Positions 1 through 12,255 are shown, counted from the first letter of the stretch. The stretch is 64,000 bases of DNA from Agelas oroides (GCA_949130485.1 OX422183.1:19065934-19129933); one strand, 5' to 3'. Numbers and translations: made by a program. The notes: generated by a model from the letters alone, not told the origin.

Positions 1-243
1 CTGATTGCAAGGTGAAGTGATATCCTTGTAGGAAACATTAGGAGGAGGGAGGGGGGCGCTGGTAAAAGAGGACGAGTGATAGCTGTAAAAGGTCAAAAGG
101 CAGAACAGTGCTTTCATTGTCAAGTCAACAGTCCATGGATTTCAATGAAAACACTGACCTTCAATCTTTTGGAGGAAAGGGTCTTCCATACTTGCATAAT
201 TGTATTGATATCTGTGCATACAAGGTACAGTAGTGTAGCATAC

Positions 244-3200
244 CTGTGCCACTGAGTCCATCCAAAATCCAGTCACCTGAGTTGGTGAATAGCTCAGTCA
301 GCTTTTGGAGGAAGGCTACAGGCCGCTGTCTGGTATTCACAACCTTCCCGGTGCCCTTGTCTAAACAGGGCTGGTCACAATCATAGATAAATAGGTTTGA
401 TGCCCGATCGTTCAGTTGTCTTTCTCCGCCACATCTGAGTAGAACTAGACCACACGCTTCATCATCGAGAGACTTGGGTGCTTGCGATTTTCCTATGTGT
501 TCAAGGCAAAGATCAGTCTTCATACTAATAATGGCATGAATTTCACACACTATTCTCAACTCACACATTGACAACATACCTACTGTTTTCTTTCTGAATC
601 CACATACTCCAGTTTGGACAAGGGTTTCGTCTATACTCAGAGCTGAACATACATCTGAAATATTTTCCAGAGTTGTAATTAAAGCAACAGTGTATTGTTG
701 CAGACCCACATTGAAATTGAGGGCCCGAACCAACAATGCCAATTTTTTCGCCTCTGCTGATGACCAGCACTGTGAACAGAACAAGCAAACACTCATTAGA
801 TCATTTGCAACTCAACACTTTCATCCAGAAAACTGGAATTAAAGGGAGCACTGAATTGAGCAAGTACATGGATTTAGATGGAAACTATATCATCCTCCCT
901 TGTTACTGCTTTGATTTAGAACTTAACTTCCCCTCCAATCTTCCTTAATGGAAAAAGATTACTACATTGGATCAATGTAGTAATGTAGCCTAGGCAAACC
1001 ATTAAGTATATATATAACCCGTTACCTAGGCAACATATAAGAATGTTGCTCATATCTCTCTTCCACAGTGATGTTGCCTAGGTAACAGGTTATATATCCC
1101 TCCCTGAGGTGTGATCTTGCACGTTTGTGTCGGCTACGCTTGACACAAATGTGTAAAACGACCACCCCTCCAGGGAGGGACATAAATATTACACATGCTA
1201 CCTTAAATTGCCTTTAACATTATGTGAACTTAACCATAGTTAACATTGTGCCTCTGCTTATGGGCACTGAAAGAAAAACGAACATGGCAAACAGGTCACT
1301 AGGCAATTGACAAAAATCATGGATTCTATACTGTTCACTACACTTCACCCAATGAGAGCCAAATCACTTAGATTAGTAGGGGCCCAACCTAACCAGAGGT
1401 CAGATACAAAGGTGATAACAAAGCTTAACCAAAGCCCTGATGTGATTTTAAACTGGCTTTTACCTTAGAATTCCATGGTTCAGAAGTTTTCCCGTCAGGA
1501 AAATCGAATATTGCAAATTTGAATCCAGGAAAGGGCATTGATATTCCACCAAGCTGGCGACTCTGACAAAAAGAAAAGGAAAGTGCTTGGATCAAAAGAA
1601 AATTGTTACATGTCCAAACTATACTTCATTAGGTACGTAGTATGCAAGCATTTCTATTATTGTGCACAAGAAACTGTCAATCTTTTGAAAAGTAGTAACA
1701 TACTTTCTCCATGATTTTGCTTAGATTATCTCCATTCACTGCAAAGACATCCATTTTCCAAAACACCCCGACGTGTGATTGGTATTGGATCACAAAAAGG
1801 TTGTCGGCTTCTTTCATGTCTGTAGAATTGGGGTCTTTGGCACCTTTGTGATAGTTCATGGCAGCTCGGCAAAATGTCATGAATTGTTCTGGTAATGTGC
1901 TCCCTGTAAAACTAAGCCTTTTGAAGGGCTCCAACTTCTCAGATGTGGTGAACTCAGGAAACTGTTCCTGTGCTTCTTCCCATGAGTTACAGTTTGTTGC
2001 TTTCATAAACCCAACCTGGATTTTGGCTAGCTGCTTGACAGACTGACATTCACTTGAGAGCTCTTGGAGGGTAAGCTTTCTCTCTTTCACTTCTGTGAGG
2101 AGTTCATGGACTGTATTTTCAGGGACTCCCCTTAAACAGCGAAAGTTGCTGCCTCTCAGATCCAAGGGGCTTGACTGAACGTTCTTCTTCGACCTAGGCA
2201 CCTTCTGCCCCTTTAACTTGCCCTTGGAATAAAGCTGAAAAATGGTTGCAGCAACCCCAAATGTGCTGGAAGGAAGTGTGGCCAAATAGAAAATAAGGCC
2301 ATCATCCAGCTGCTCGACCTGCCAAAAATGCAAAACATGTAAGCTACAAACATTAACAGCAGGCAAGATAAGCTTCAGTATAACACTCACATTTGATGTC
2401 TATAGCATGTTTGTGTGCATTATGCTTGCCACTGCATGGCCAACACTTTCCTGAGGGCAAGCCAAACAGTACAAGTGGTAGCATGTATATGCTGCTTTCA
2501 CTCTAAAAACTGCCGAAACACCACTTGCCTTAACACCAGAGGAAATGCTAGCTATGGTGAGGTGAGGGGCATATGCATGGAAGGCAAGGCTGAGGAGAAA
2601 AGTATGCATAGTTCGCTAGACCTGTACTGGTTATGTAGGGGAAAGGGACAGTGTCAATTGTTTCAACACCTAAGCTTAATTACAATTTAGCCATCCATGA
2701 AGCCACTACAAAACTTGGGTTTCTTTTGGTCTAGTCTCATACCCAGCTCACGGGAGAAGGGGTCTGGTTAGCCTCGTGCCCAGCCCCTCCCCGCACGTGT
2801 GAGAAAGAGGGTCTGGTGTTCTAAACGACTTTTCTTGTCACATGGGTCGGGGTAGTTCCCCGATCTGAGAGCTCGAATCAGAATCTAAAACGCATAATTA
2901 TACGTGCATGACGTAAGTGATCGTACTTTGAACCGAATTGGAGATAGAAAAAAACTTTCCTTGTTCTTAGCTTTTCCAAGAAACTTCACGGCCTTATCAA
3001 GCTTTTGTACACCAATACCGTACGGCAGTCTAAGTCCTCAGAAAATTTGAGTCACAGATTTAAAATGTTATGACATCCCTTATACCACAGGCCCCAACCC
3101 ATGTGACAAGAAATGTCGCTCAGAACACCAGACCCTCTTTCCGCTTTTCGGGGGAGGGGTCTGGGGACGAGACTAGTGTCTGGTGTCACAAGCCCAAATC

Positions 3201-6200
3201 CTTGGGCTAGCATGGAGCAAGAAATGAGCTGCTGAGCAGCATTTAGTACTTCAATGGTACCGCTCTAGGGAATGTTATGAAAATCAATACCCAACACTGC
3301 CCAATTTGTAATCCTACACTAACAATTACAAGGCTTCAGCACTTCCCAAGGCCAAGGATTCAGGCTTGCACCTTGTGGGTTCATACCCACATAAAGGATT
3401 GAGAGGTAGGACCAGCTCAAAACATCACATGACTGTTATATAGGTCATTAATTGCATTCCTGAGCCAACTAAGCACACTAAAACTGCTGAATCAGATTTT
3501 CACTCAAGGATCAGGCAGAGATCACCTTCAATTTATTTAAAAGTATTATCAAACCCTGGCTTTCTGTTCTGCATTTTGTCTTGGAGCTTTGGAGAAAATG
3601 GAAGGAAAGCCTGGAAGGATATTGCACATGATATTGCACCACTGTAATGTCACAAGTACTGGAAGAACAATAACAATGCCATAGAATGCTCGTTGTTACT
3701 TGTAAGTTGGGAAACTAGGAAGATGCAAGTCCAAGATGACATGGCATCCATGAGGACACATGGAGCTACCAAAGCTCTCAGTGATGCCATATGTGAAATC
3801 CTTCCAGGACAATTTTCTCCATAGCTGGAAGACAAAATCTGGAAGAGAAATGCTATATTCAAGGCTAGGTTTCCCCAGTGCACAAGCCTGGCTTTGTATG
3901 GTTCCATTGCAATGTCATTGCAATGGAATTCAGAATCAGTGCTTTAATAAATTAACACCTCTTGCCTTTGGTACTAAACTACTGCATTACTTTAACATAC
4001 CTTCTGAGACAGTACTGCTGCACAGATGCGTTTCCAGCCATTAGGCTTTTCAGGAGGATCCTCATCATCAGAATACGGGACATGTGCCATATCGTACAAC
4101 AACTTTCGACACTGGAGAACCTAGAAATATAATATGGCAATAACACTTTGAATGTGGTAACACAGAAGTTTGATTTATCCGTCTGATATGAGTGTTGATT
4201 AGCAATCCTGGACCTTGCCAGTCGCCTGCTTTGCACATAGATAGGAACTAGGCTGGACTAAATAGCTGATCACTGCTAGGTAAGCAATTTGTACTTGTTA
4301 GAGACCATTTTCTGCAGACATACATAGTAGCTCACTGCAATTTGAAATGGCACCATTTTTCTAATGCTTGTTATTGCCATATTGCGGTTCTCTAGTGTAT
4401 GTACAGTATGGCACATGTGCCACCCAGCAGCTGTGTTAGTAAGCAGGGATTTACCCTGAAATCTCACCATACTGTGCCGCTTACTGTACGGGCTCACTTC
4501 GTGATCTAAGTGTTAACACAGCTGCTGGGTAGCGCATGTGCCATACCGTACATACACTAGAGAACCGTAATATGGTGCATTGTGTCACCCTTGATTTAGA
4601 ATGACAAAATTCGTCATCACTCATAGCTGAACAGCCTGGCAGTGAGTAAATAACACTACAGATCCAGCCATAGTCAGAAGCTAAGCTCAATTTGAATTGA
4701 GAAGCCAACAATACACATTTGCATGACGTCACACATCGCAACAGCCGTTTTGACATCATTTGCTTAGCAACTGGTGACACAAAACACTTATCCTGGCTAC
4801 TCGGAATGTATCCGGTTTAAATAGCTCCACTCTCTGGCACTACGCCCCCTCAGACATTGCAATTTAAACCAGATACATCCCTTGTAGATGTGATATAGCT
4901 ATTACTTAACACAGCTGGTGGGTAATTAAGAACAGAATGAGTGTATGGCTGTTGTATAACATTCATATACCTTGTCCCAGGTGACCATTTCATGAATAAA
5001 AGCAGCAGCACGATTGTGTTTCGATGCTAATCGCAGAGCTAGGGTACTTTCCATTGGAGAGTAGACAGAACACAATCTGTGTGTAAAGATCTTCTCCTTC
5101 TGCAGCTCTGTGTGCTCTTTCAGCAACTCTTGAATTGCTTCACGGGAGTTGTTACCACCAAGTGTGTAGTATGTATATGCTTCTTTGATGTTTGGATTAA
5201 ACTGATCTCCACCCTCTAACCTAACCAGACACAGGATAGGCTGTACATTTGCAGTTGGGTTATCCATCATCTCTCTTTTTAAACACTCAACAAATTTTTC
5301 ATTTTTATCTCGGATTAACACTTCTGGAGATGGTTCAACAAGGGATGACACCGGTAGGGTGAAGAAGCCTGCATAACCAAATGAAAAGAATTTTTGTCAC
5401 CTACAAATGTGAAGATTGATAACAGCTGGTCTACAGTCAGGTCATAGTCTCTGTTCCAGACCAAATCTTTTTGGAAGACCTGCCCTTCTGATACTTTCAC
5501 CAGGAAAACTGGACCCTGCTGACACACTTCAGTCAATAACTAGAAAACGTAGAAACTTGTGGGGGCGAGCCTGAGCAAGCAGCAAACTGCTGATTTACTA
5601 TTTTGCCATGGCACACAGCAGGATTTGTCACTGAGTCCTCAGCAGAGATATAAAATATAGCTAAGTATCACACATATTAGCCGTTTCTCCAGCCAGGGCA
5701 GCTAACGAGGCTACACATGCATGCACTAAGCTTTACACCGAAATCATGAGCTAAATTTCTGGCGTTTATGAGTGCTGCTTATGCATGGTCTGCTAACTGA
5801 AGCGACCCACCGTCGACCATGATATTAAATTTGTACCGCCTATGAGCACCCTGTCATCGTCGGTAGAAGCACAAACCAGTGCCACGCGTACTTTAACTTC
5901 AGTCGTCTTTCTCCGGGTACCAGACGCTGCACTCTCACAGTAGCTCTCCACTGTCCACATGCTTCACATGACGTCGATCATCGTGAAATATTTGAATGTA
6001 AAATTTACGGTTAGATAAACACGCGTGTGTGCAATGCACTCACGCTAGTGTGGGGCTCGCTCAGGCTCGCCCCAATTAATTGTAACCAAACCACATTATC
6101 CAATCTGATTGATGTGAAAATGTCAGAATACTATATAACAGAGGGCCCAGTTATTCTAGTGAGTGTCCCGAGCCTATTTTTCACAGGCAGGGCTTCCCCA

Positions 6201-7715
6201 TGACAAATTCGGTCTGGAAATAAGACAACACTTAGGTCTAACACTGTGATTTCTCACATGAAGAAGCCATAGTGCTACACATCATTTAGCTCATTTGTGG
6301 TCATAGCAAAATTTAACGCATGGCAATATGAATGCAATACTGCAATCCTATTGGTGGAGAGGTTACCACAGACACTCACACATGCACACACACAAGTGCA
6401 TACCCACACACACCAGTCAATCAAGCTAACCATCCTTCAGAAAGTGGGAAAGGTCAAGCAGATGTTGTTGGTATTCACAGCTCACAGCTTGTTTAATCTC
6501 CAATTTATGTCCAGAACAGCACCAGGTGCAGGATATTGAGGCACACCAAAGCCTTAAAGTTCAGGTGCCGAAATCAGCTAGCACTTCTGATTGGTCAGCT
6601 AGTCATGAATACTAATAAATTCTGGCAATGAGCGAGAGATGGTCTAATGATAGACTAATGCACACGTGTCTGCATGCATGCACCCACATACACACCATAC
6701 ATACCTAAAAAATGCTCTTGGATTCTTTTATCCATTTCTTCTTCATTGGAGGTAGTAGGACAACATTCAATTTCAATGGATTGTTCTCTTCTTGCAATTT
6801 TGCTGGCTGGAGTAAGTGATGGTGGAGTAAGTGACTTTCTTTTGTTGCTTTGTCTTGCTTGGGATGTGCAGTTCAAAGTAGATGACTTTTCTGGCGTAGC
6901 TGCAACTTCACTACTCCCCAGAACGGAGGTTTCAGAACCTAGTACGCTACTACTCTCAGGTGGGGGTATAAAGTTTCCAGTACCTTGCTTGAGATAGGGA
7001 TCTACATGCTTCATCCACACTTCCACGAACCCACTTCCATCCTTGCAACTTTGAAACCGATTGCAGATTGAGTTTGCATTCCAGTCAAAGGCTTTCAAAG
7101 AGAGAAGCTTCGGTCTTTCATGTAGAGCAAACTTGGCCTAACAGAAAAGATGAAAGTCAAAGGGAAGACTGCATCATTCACATGCCAATAAAGTTCATCT
7201 GAAACAGAATGTGAATAATTCCTACAGCAAAAAACTAAACAACTAGGAATGGTTTTTTTAAATAGTCATTTGCTTTATCACTTCCTAGTCATTGTTCCCA
7301 CAGAGTGTGGTTAGTGGCTGGTAACCTTGTACCTAGGCCACATGGGAGGAGAAAGACAGCCTGGTATTGACTGCTTGCACATGCGCAGCTGTTTCTGCTA
7401 TATTTCCGTAAAACTGTAACGTTACAGAGATTTTTCCTAGTTTTGCAAGCTAGCGGATCGCTTTCAGTATAATGCACGGGGAAGCGATCCGCATTTGGGT
7501 TGAATAAGTGTTGCTTGTGAGGCTAACAGTTACCAAGGATTTTCTTTAAAAGTGCTACTCATACAATACATTGCGCTCACCTTTATGCTGCTTGGTTTGT
7601 CCCTGTTCGTTTGAACCTTGAGAATTGGGCCGAGCTTGTAAAGGACATCCTCCCCAGTCTTCACGTACAGCTTACCATCTGTGAGGACTAAACTCCACAG
7701 TTGAGCAAGAGGCAT
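244..7715 (-). CDS. ParB-like plus DNA methyltransferase-like protein, 3' end outside window
   Basis: Exons in transcript order: 7715-7581, 7137-6705, 5526-5401, 5368-4971, 4120-4001, 2318-1704, 1562-1464, 769-244. All have GT-AG borders and compatible phases (about 817 residues so far). The start at 7715 (MPLAQLWS) is the nearest in-frame ATG to the conserved-looking part; an upstream ATG at 7814 is possible. Residues from about 195 resemble a ParB/sulfiredoxin fold: FTLPVSSLVEPSPEVL, VQPILCLVRL, then YTLGGNNSREAIQELL, where GGNNSR matches the family's nucleotide/phosphate motif. The last exon has RPVAFLQKLTEL then GDWILDGLSGTG, which is motif I of beta-class N4/N6 amino-methyltransferases. 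Exon 1562-1464 has FAIFDFPDGKTSEPWN, where DPPYG...W would be expected, so the catalytic motif looks altered. The middle exon 7137-6705 is Ser/Pro-rich with a basic KRK patch. The join into 5526 is the weak point: the better acceptor at 5540 gives a stop unless an extra exon exists. Next exons lie left of the window. Confidence 0.72.
1011..1190. repeat. Hairpin MITE, copy 1
   Basis: It holds two nested hairpins. The first pairs ACCCGTTACCTAGGCAACAT with its near-complement ending GTAACAGGT. The second runs from ATCCCTCCCTGAGG to CCAGGGAGGGACAT around a TGTGTCGGCTACGCTTGACACA stem. A second copy with the same two-part structure is at 33996-34203. It lies in the intron between the last two visible exons of the minus-strand gene. 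Confidence 0.75.
2769..3175. mobile_element. TAGCCTCG-family MITE with 9-bp target duplication
   Basis: The ends are TAGCCTCGTGCCCAGCCCC and the inverse GGGGTCTGGGGACGAGACTA. Inside, the arms GTTCTAAACGACTTTTCTTG and its inverse near 3095-3125 also pair. The flanks GGGTCTGGT (2760-2768) and GTGTCTGGT (3176-3184) match at 8 of 9 bases, read as a target-site duplication. Nine-base duplications are usual for Mutator-type elements. It sits in an intron of the minus-strand gene. A partial relative starts at about 2735 (TAGTCTCATACCCAGC). Confidence 0.75.
4376..4578. mobile_element. Palindromic MITE
   Basis: Long terminal inverted repeats of about 60 bases: GCCATATTGCGGTTCTCTAG at the left and CTAGAGAACCGTAATATGG at the right, both continuing inward through a shared CAGCAGCTGTGTTA segment. 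No coding capacity. Intronic in the minus-strand gene. Confidence 0.72.
4803..4880. repeat. Short inverted-repeat element
   Basis: GGAATGTATCCGGTTTAAAT is mirrored by ATTTAAACCAGATACATCC with about 38 bases between them. It resembles a minimal foldback or MITE remnant within an intron. Confidence 0.55.
5561..6073. mobile_element. GGGGCGAGCC-family MITE
   Basis: Terminal inverted repeat GGGGGCGAGCCTGAGC at the left matches GCTCAGGCTCGCCCC at the right. A partial copy of the left arm (CAAGCAGCAAACTGCTGATT and the following 140 bases) occurs at 11451-11594. No clear target duplication was seen. It fills the intron where the exon join of the minus-strand gene is least certain. Confidence 0.7.
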
Positions 7716-7991
7716 GCCGCAAGGTCTTGTTACCGAGTAGAGAAAGCGAACTGACTGCGGTTGCAGGTTTGAACTCGCATTTGAGCGTATGCGGGCGTAC
7801 ACGTACGTGCGCATACGCGCGCGCGTGTCTCGTGCCTGTTAAAACTCGTATTTTGCGCACGTGAATGTGCTGGTCTGAACACGCATAATATAATTTGTTT
7901 CAGTATATTTTTGTATATAGGGGGTTCTTGCCTTGCGTGCATGAACAGCTAGCTTGTCGCTTGACTATCAACGCTGCTCGACTGAGTTAGT
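7716..7991. promoter_or_regulatory. Shared divergent promoter region
   Basis: This is the gap between the chosen starts of two head-to-head genes. It is CpG-rich compared with its surroundings, with CG-dense purine/pyrimidine stretches such as GCGTATGCGGGCGTACACG and GCGCGCGCGTG at 7790-7830. No convincing TATA box is fixed. A bidirectional CpG-type promoter is inferred from geometry and composition only. If the minus-strand gene starts at 7814, the shared region is shorter. Confidence 0.45.
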
Positions 7992-10774
7992 ATGCAAGAC
8001 TACGATTTGGAGAGTTGCGATTGGTCTCTTAGCGAAGCAGGTGACTGTGGATCAGAATTGGAGAGCTGCGAATGGTCTGAAGATGACACCCAAGGGCATC
8101 GAAGGACACCCACGGCCGTAGTAGATCTCATTCCTGAATGTGATTGGTCCGAAAGCACTGAGAGTGAGGTTAGTATTGGTAAGGGACCAGCTGCAGGTGC
8201 TACCTCCTCACATCGTACTCCTGGAAAGCGGCTCGCTCTCCGTGATGTCCATGATGGTGGCGTACGCAGAAGTCCAAGAGCGCCCAAACCAAAGAGAAGA
8301 AGAATTGATTTCGTTTATTCCACTCAGTGTGAAGCCCACTTTGACGAAGAACGTTGGCAACTAAGTGCTGTAATGGAGATGAACGGTTGCGCAACACGAT
8401 GTACGACTCGAGTTCACGGTCTTACAGAATATGATGCCCTCGTAGCGCATTCAACTTTTTGGTCGAAGTCTTACAACCATCAACGACAGTGGATACTCGA
8501 CTACTTTCAAAATAACTGTCCAAATAACGAGCAAGGCGAAAAGGATCCAAAGAATATGCAGTATCTACTCTGTGGTCGCACTGTCTGTCAACCAGTGTGG
8601 ATTGCTGCCCTGTCAATCAGTTCTTCGAGATATTATGCAATCAAAAGTAGTTTCATGGAGGGAAATGCCACCGTTGATACAGAGAAACGTCCTCGGTCAC
8701 TTGCTCCTAAATCGCTTGCTGCTATAGCGTGGATGACAAGTTATTTTGAACGCGTAGGTGATAAACGCCCTGACAAGGATGGAATTTACCTACCCACCTG
8801 TCTCACTGAGATCGCAATTTACAACACCATGGTCGAAGAGCTGTACTCAGGAAACAGCTCAGAAGGTATTTGCTTTTCGCAGTTCAACAAGGTGTTTCGT
8901 ACCCAGTTTCCCAACGTCACCATACCAAAGGTATTGATTGACCTCTGTGTTAGTTTGTCATTCAATTAACACCTGGGATGGCAATTTATTATTTGTGAGA
9001 GTGTAGCACTAAGTCTTAACATGTGCAGTTATAGTGATGTTTATCTTAAAACTCTACAGCAATGCCGCTTCACAAAGTGTAATTTTTGCACCTTAGTCAA
9101 GAATGAGTTGCACAAGGTGACGACATCAAAGCAAGAGAAGCAAAAACTTCACGATCTACTAAAAGATCATTTGAAGTTGCAAGAGTAAGTGTACTAACGA
9201 AGTATAATATTTCTAGGTATGTACCCCAAGTTTTATGTATCAATTAATGAGAATATCAGAAAATTGGCACTCTTTTGAAGAATGTAATTAACTTGGTGTG
9301 TTGTGGTTTAGTGCTTACCACAACTCTACATCCTGTCCATGTTGTACCTAGTCTCGTACCCAGACCCTCTTTACCTTCAACCCTCCAAGAGGAAAGGGGG
9401 TCTAGTGAATATAGTACAACACCTCCCACACTGTACAATCTGATTGGCTGATGTGACAATTATCTCACCTGTACTGGGCTTCCTTACCACAAAGCTTTAC
9501 TCATCACACCTTTACAGGACATACTTATCACACCTTCAATTTGCTGAAGCTCAACAAGCAACTTCAAAGGTCTAGCTTTCACCCATAGCAACAGCTAGCC
9601 ATGGTATGAGTATTTACCGGACTCCTTGGAGGAGGGTCTGGGTACGAGACTAACTAGCAGAAATTGTTGTGCCTTATAGCTGGAAGCATTGGAATTGTGT
9701 ACTTTGATTTGGTGTTATGCTCAAGCAGTGGCATAGCCAGGACATCGCCATTGCTAGGGCACAGCATGGGCACATTACGGAAGTTCCGCGCGAAGTGCAG
9801 AAGCTTATAGGGCGGTCCCCCCCAAAAATTTACAGCCTCCCAGGTCGGTTCTGAGGCCGTATACCATAGCGAAGGGTAAATCACTTACGGCAAACTCGCA
9901 TATGATGAGCGTATGAGACTCGTAATTTGGTGTTACACATAGCGATACTGCGCCGTTCGACTTCAAACCGCTTACCGCCCGATTCGCGATCAACAACGCT
10001 GCTATCAGCACTGTAATGGTGGGGCACGACCACTAGTTGCTAGGGCACGGCCAAGCGTGGCTACGCCACTGCGCTCAAAAGCTCACCAATGTCCCAAATT
10101 CCACCAATATTTTCAACTATATAGCATATATTTTCTACCATTTTGTTCAAACAGGCAAGAAAGACAGCGTTACTACACTAATCGACAAGCTGCTATTGAG
10201 AATCCAGAAGAGTACCTGTCCATAATCCAAGACGGAATGGATCAGAACAAAACAAACATTCCACACTTTGTCAGAGTTACCAAGTCTTGTCAAAACCTGT
10301 GGTGCTTGCGTACACACCTCACAGGGTGCCTAGTTCATGGTGTAGGCAACTTCGGATTTTTTGATTTCCTTCAATGTCCTCACGATTGTAACCTCACATT
10401 GACGTCGCTCCTCCTGACTTTATCTGCAATGGCTAAACGCGGACCTCTACCACGACGCCTTCTCTTACAGATGGACAACTGTGTTAGAGAAAACAAGAAC
10501 AAGTACGTTTTGGGATTTCTCTCACTTCTGGTGGAGAAGAAAATTTTCAGTGAGGTAAATATTTCAAGTACCACACACCTCAACAGGGTTTCATACAGGA
10601 TTTTAAGTTAGGGTGAGGGGAAACATTGATCACGCCTTATGAGAATTACTGTAGACTTAAATGAAATTCTTGATATCTTTAAAGATGTCTAAAGCTGTAA
10701 ACTTATTTAATAACAGCTACTGATATTCTTATAATATATATATGTAAATAATGTTGCCAAAGTCTTTTTCTTTT

Positions 10775-10805
<31 letters not shown>

Positions 10806-12190
10806 GGGGGGGATTTCCCAGGATGATGCTTTAAATTTACCTTCACTGTATTTGGATTACTATGGAATCAGCTCCTTTTTATTTTTTACATTAGATCGAA
10901 GTGGGTTTTCTGATGGTAGGACATACTCACGAAGATATAGACCAAAGCTTCAGTTGTCTTGCTAGGCACTTGAATAAACACGACGCCCTCACTTATGAAG
11001 GTAAAGGAAACCTACTTGTTTACATTTTGTGTACTGGGGTACCATTTTATGTGTGCTATACTTCTTCCAGACATGGAAAGGCGATTTCGGGAATCTAACA
11101 GGAGCACTGCTGCAGTCATGAGCCTCCAGTACTTTTATGATGTTCGAAGTTGGATTTCACCATGCTTGGAAGAGATTACAAGGCATACTGCACCCCATAT
11201 CTTTCGATTTCGCCGAAATGAAAATGGAAGAGCCGAAATGCACTATAAACATTGGTCACATGAATCATGGGAACCAGCTGAAAGAGGGCTTCTCTTGCTT
11301 AAGGTAAGATGCTGTGATACCACTTGAGTAATAACCAGACATTTAGAAGCCTGTATTGTACAATCACTGGTGGGGAAGTGTGCATGAAGTGATTGTGATA
11401 TATGTCCCTTCTAGACATGCTGAACTACTAGTGAGATGATTCATCATCATGGGGCGAGCCCGAACAAGCAGCAAACTGCTGATTTAATACTTTGTCATGG
11501 CACACAGTAGGATTAATCCTCACCAAAGCGTATCATATATGCCAGCCATTTCTCCAGCCAGGGCAGCTAATGTGGTTGTACACATGCATGGACTAACCAT
11601 CTTATCATTCTTTTGTGGTTTTTATTTTCGCGGAAGCAAGTCTGTGGGCGAAAATCATGAAAATTTGCACCCAGCGAAAATTTCCCTCTATACGGTACTT
11701 TACAAGATGGAATGCAATGAATCAACTTAACTCTCGTAGCCACACGATTGATTTCTGCGCATGGGCATCAGGAGCATAGGGATAAAGAAGCATGATGGTT
11801 CACTGGGGTATTTTGACACATGCCCCTATATCTTCACATAATGCAGATCATGCCTTGCACCAATTTTATCAAACTGCTTCTGTATTTCTCTAGAGCATAC
11901 CGGAAGGATCTCCTCCACTGGTAAAGCCAAATCTTGAGAAGATTGATCTACCTCACCTCAAAGCTGACATACAGAAGTATGAAAAGGCAGGTGTGTTTAC
12001 TGATGGAGCTTATTCCTACTGGCAAAGATTCCTCGATGAATTTGAAAGCACCTATGGCATGCTGCCAGCAGTTCCTGTACCATGGATTGTGAATGACCTC
12101 CCAACAGTCACACCAATACTTCCAACAGATGTACATGTCCCAGAACAAATTTCGCAACTGCATCAGCTACAAACACAACCACAGCCACAG
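7992..12190 (+). CDS. DUF7869-type, DDE-transposase-like protein
   Basis: Exons 7992-8930, 9060-9184, 10155-10554, 10895-11000, 11071-11303 and 11894-12190 join in frame with GT-AG borders (700 residues). The N-terminus is acidic with three spaced copies of a [SE]C[DE]WS motif (residues about 8, 26 and 50), then a basic PKPKRRR stretch that could be a nuclear signal. A YLLCGRTVCQPVW block and a CxxC pair in FTKCNFC suggest metal binding. The core carries SIIQDGMDQNKTN, LLLQMDNCVRENKNKYV and GFLMVGHTHEDIDQSF. These are hallmarks of an invertebrate and algal family labelled DUF7869. The spacing of acidic residues fits an RNase H-fold D-D-E/D nuclease (inference). The last exon ends in a Gln/Pro-rich run. 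The true 3' end is open: reading on gives a stop at 12242, or a further exon could start at 13196 in phase. Either a domesticated transposase or an active element's enzyme. Confidence 0.78.
9349..9652. mobile_element. TAGTCTCG/TAGCCTCG-family MITE
   Basis: TAGTCTCGTACCCAGACCCTC at the left is matched by GAGGGTCTGGGTACGAGACTA at the right. The middle has no coding frame. No target duplication is evident, so the ends may have decayed. It lies inside the second intron of the DUF7869-type gene. Confidence 0.72.
9725..10072. mobile_element. GCAGTGGC-ended MITE
   Basis: Ends GCAGTGGCATAGCC and GGCTACGCCACTGC are inverted repeats. Flanks GCTCAA at 9719-9724 and 10073-10078 form a possible six-base target duplication. 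An internal TTGCTAGGGCAC segment is also repeated inverted-wise near each end. The short duplication and CAGTGGC-type termini suggest an hAT-like or related origin, not proven. It is the second element in the same intron. Confidence 0.72.
10763..10812. repeat. Poly-T/poly-G tract
   Basis: A run of T with one C is followed directly by about 28 G on the plus strand, within the intron before exon 10895-11000. Such runs are error-prone in sequencing, so the exact length is unreliable. Confidence 0.85.
11451..11697. repeat. Two fragmentary repeats side by side
   Basis: 11451-11594 is a partial copy of the left arm of the element at 5561 (GGGGCGAGCCCGAACAAGCAG onward). 11615-11697 is one end of an ACCGTATAG family, read on the minus strand, whose full copy is at 29261-29834. 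Both lie in the intron between exons 11071-11303 and 11894-12190. Confidence 0.65.
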
Positions 12191-12255
12191 GTACATGCAA
12201 GTTACAACTTAGTGTTCTGCATGTACTATGCCTTGTCTCCCTAGTGGATCATTAA

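Noticed and set aside
8000-8397. Minus-strand frames of 65-95 codons
   Set aside because: Shadows of the first exon of the DUF7869-type gene, which has consistent splicing and motifs.
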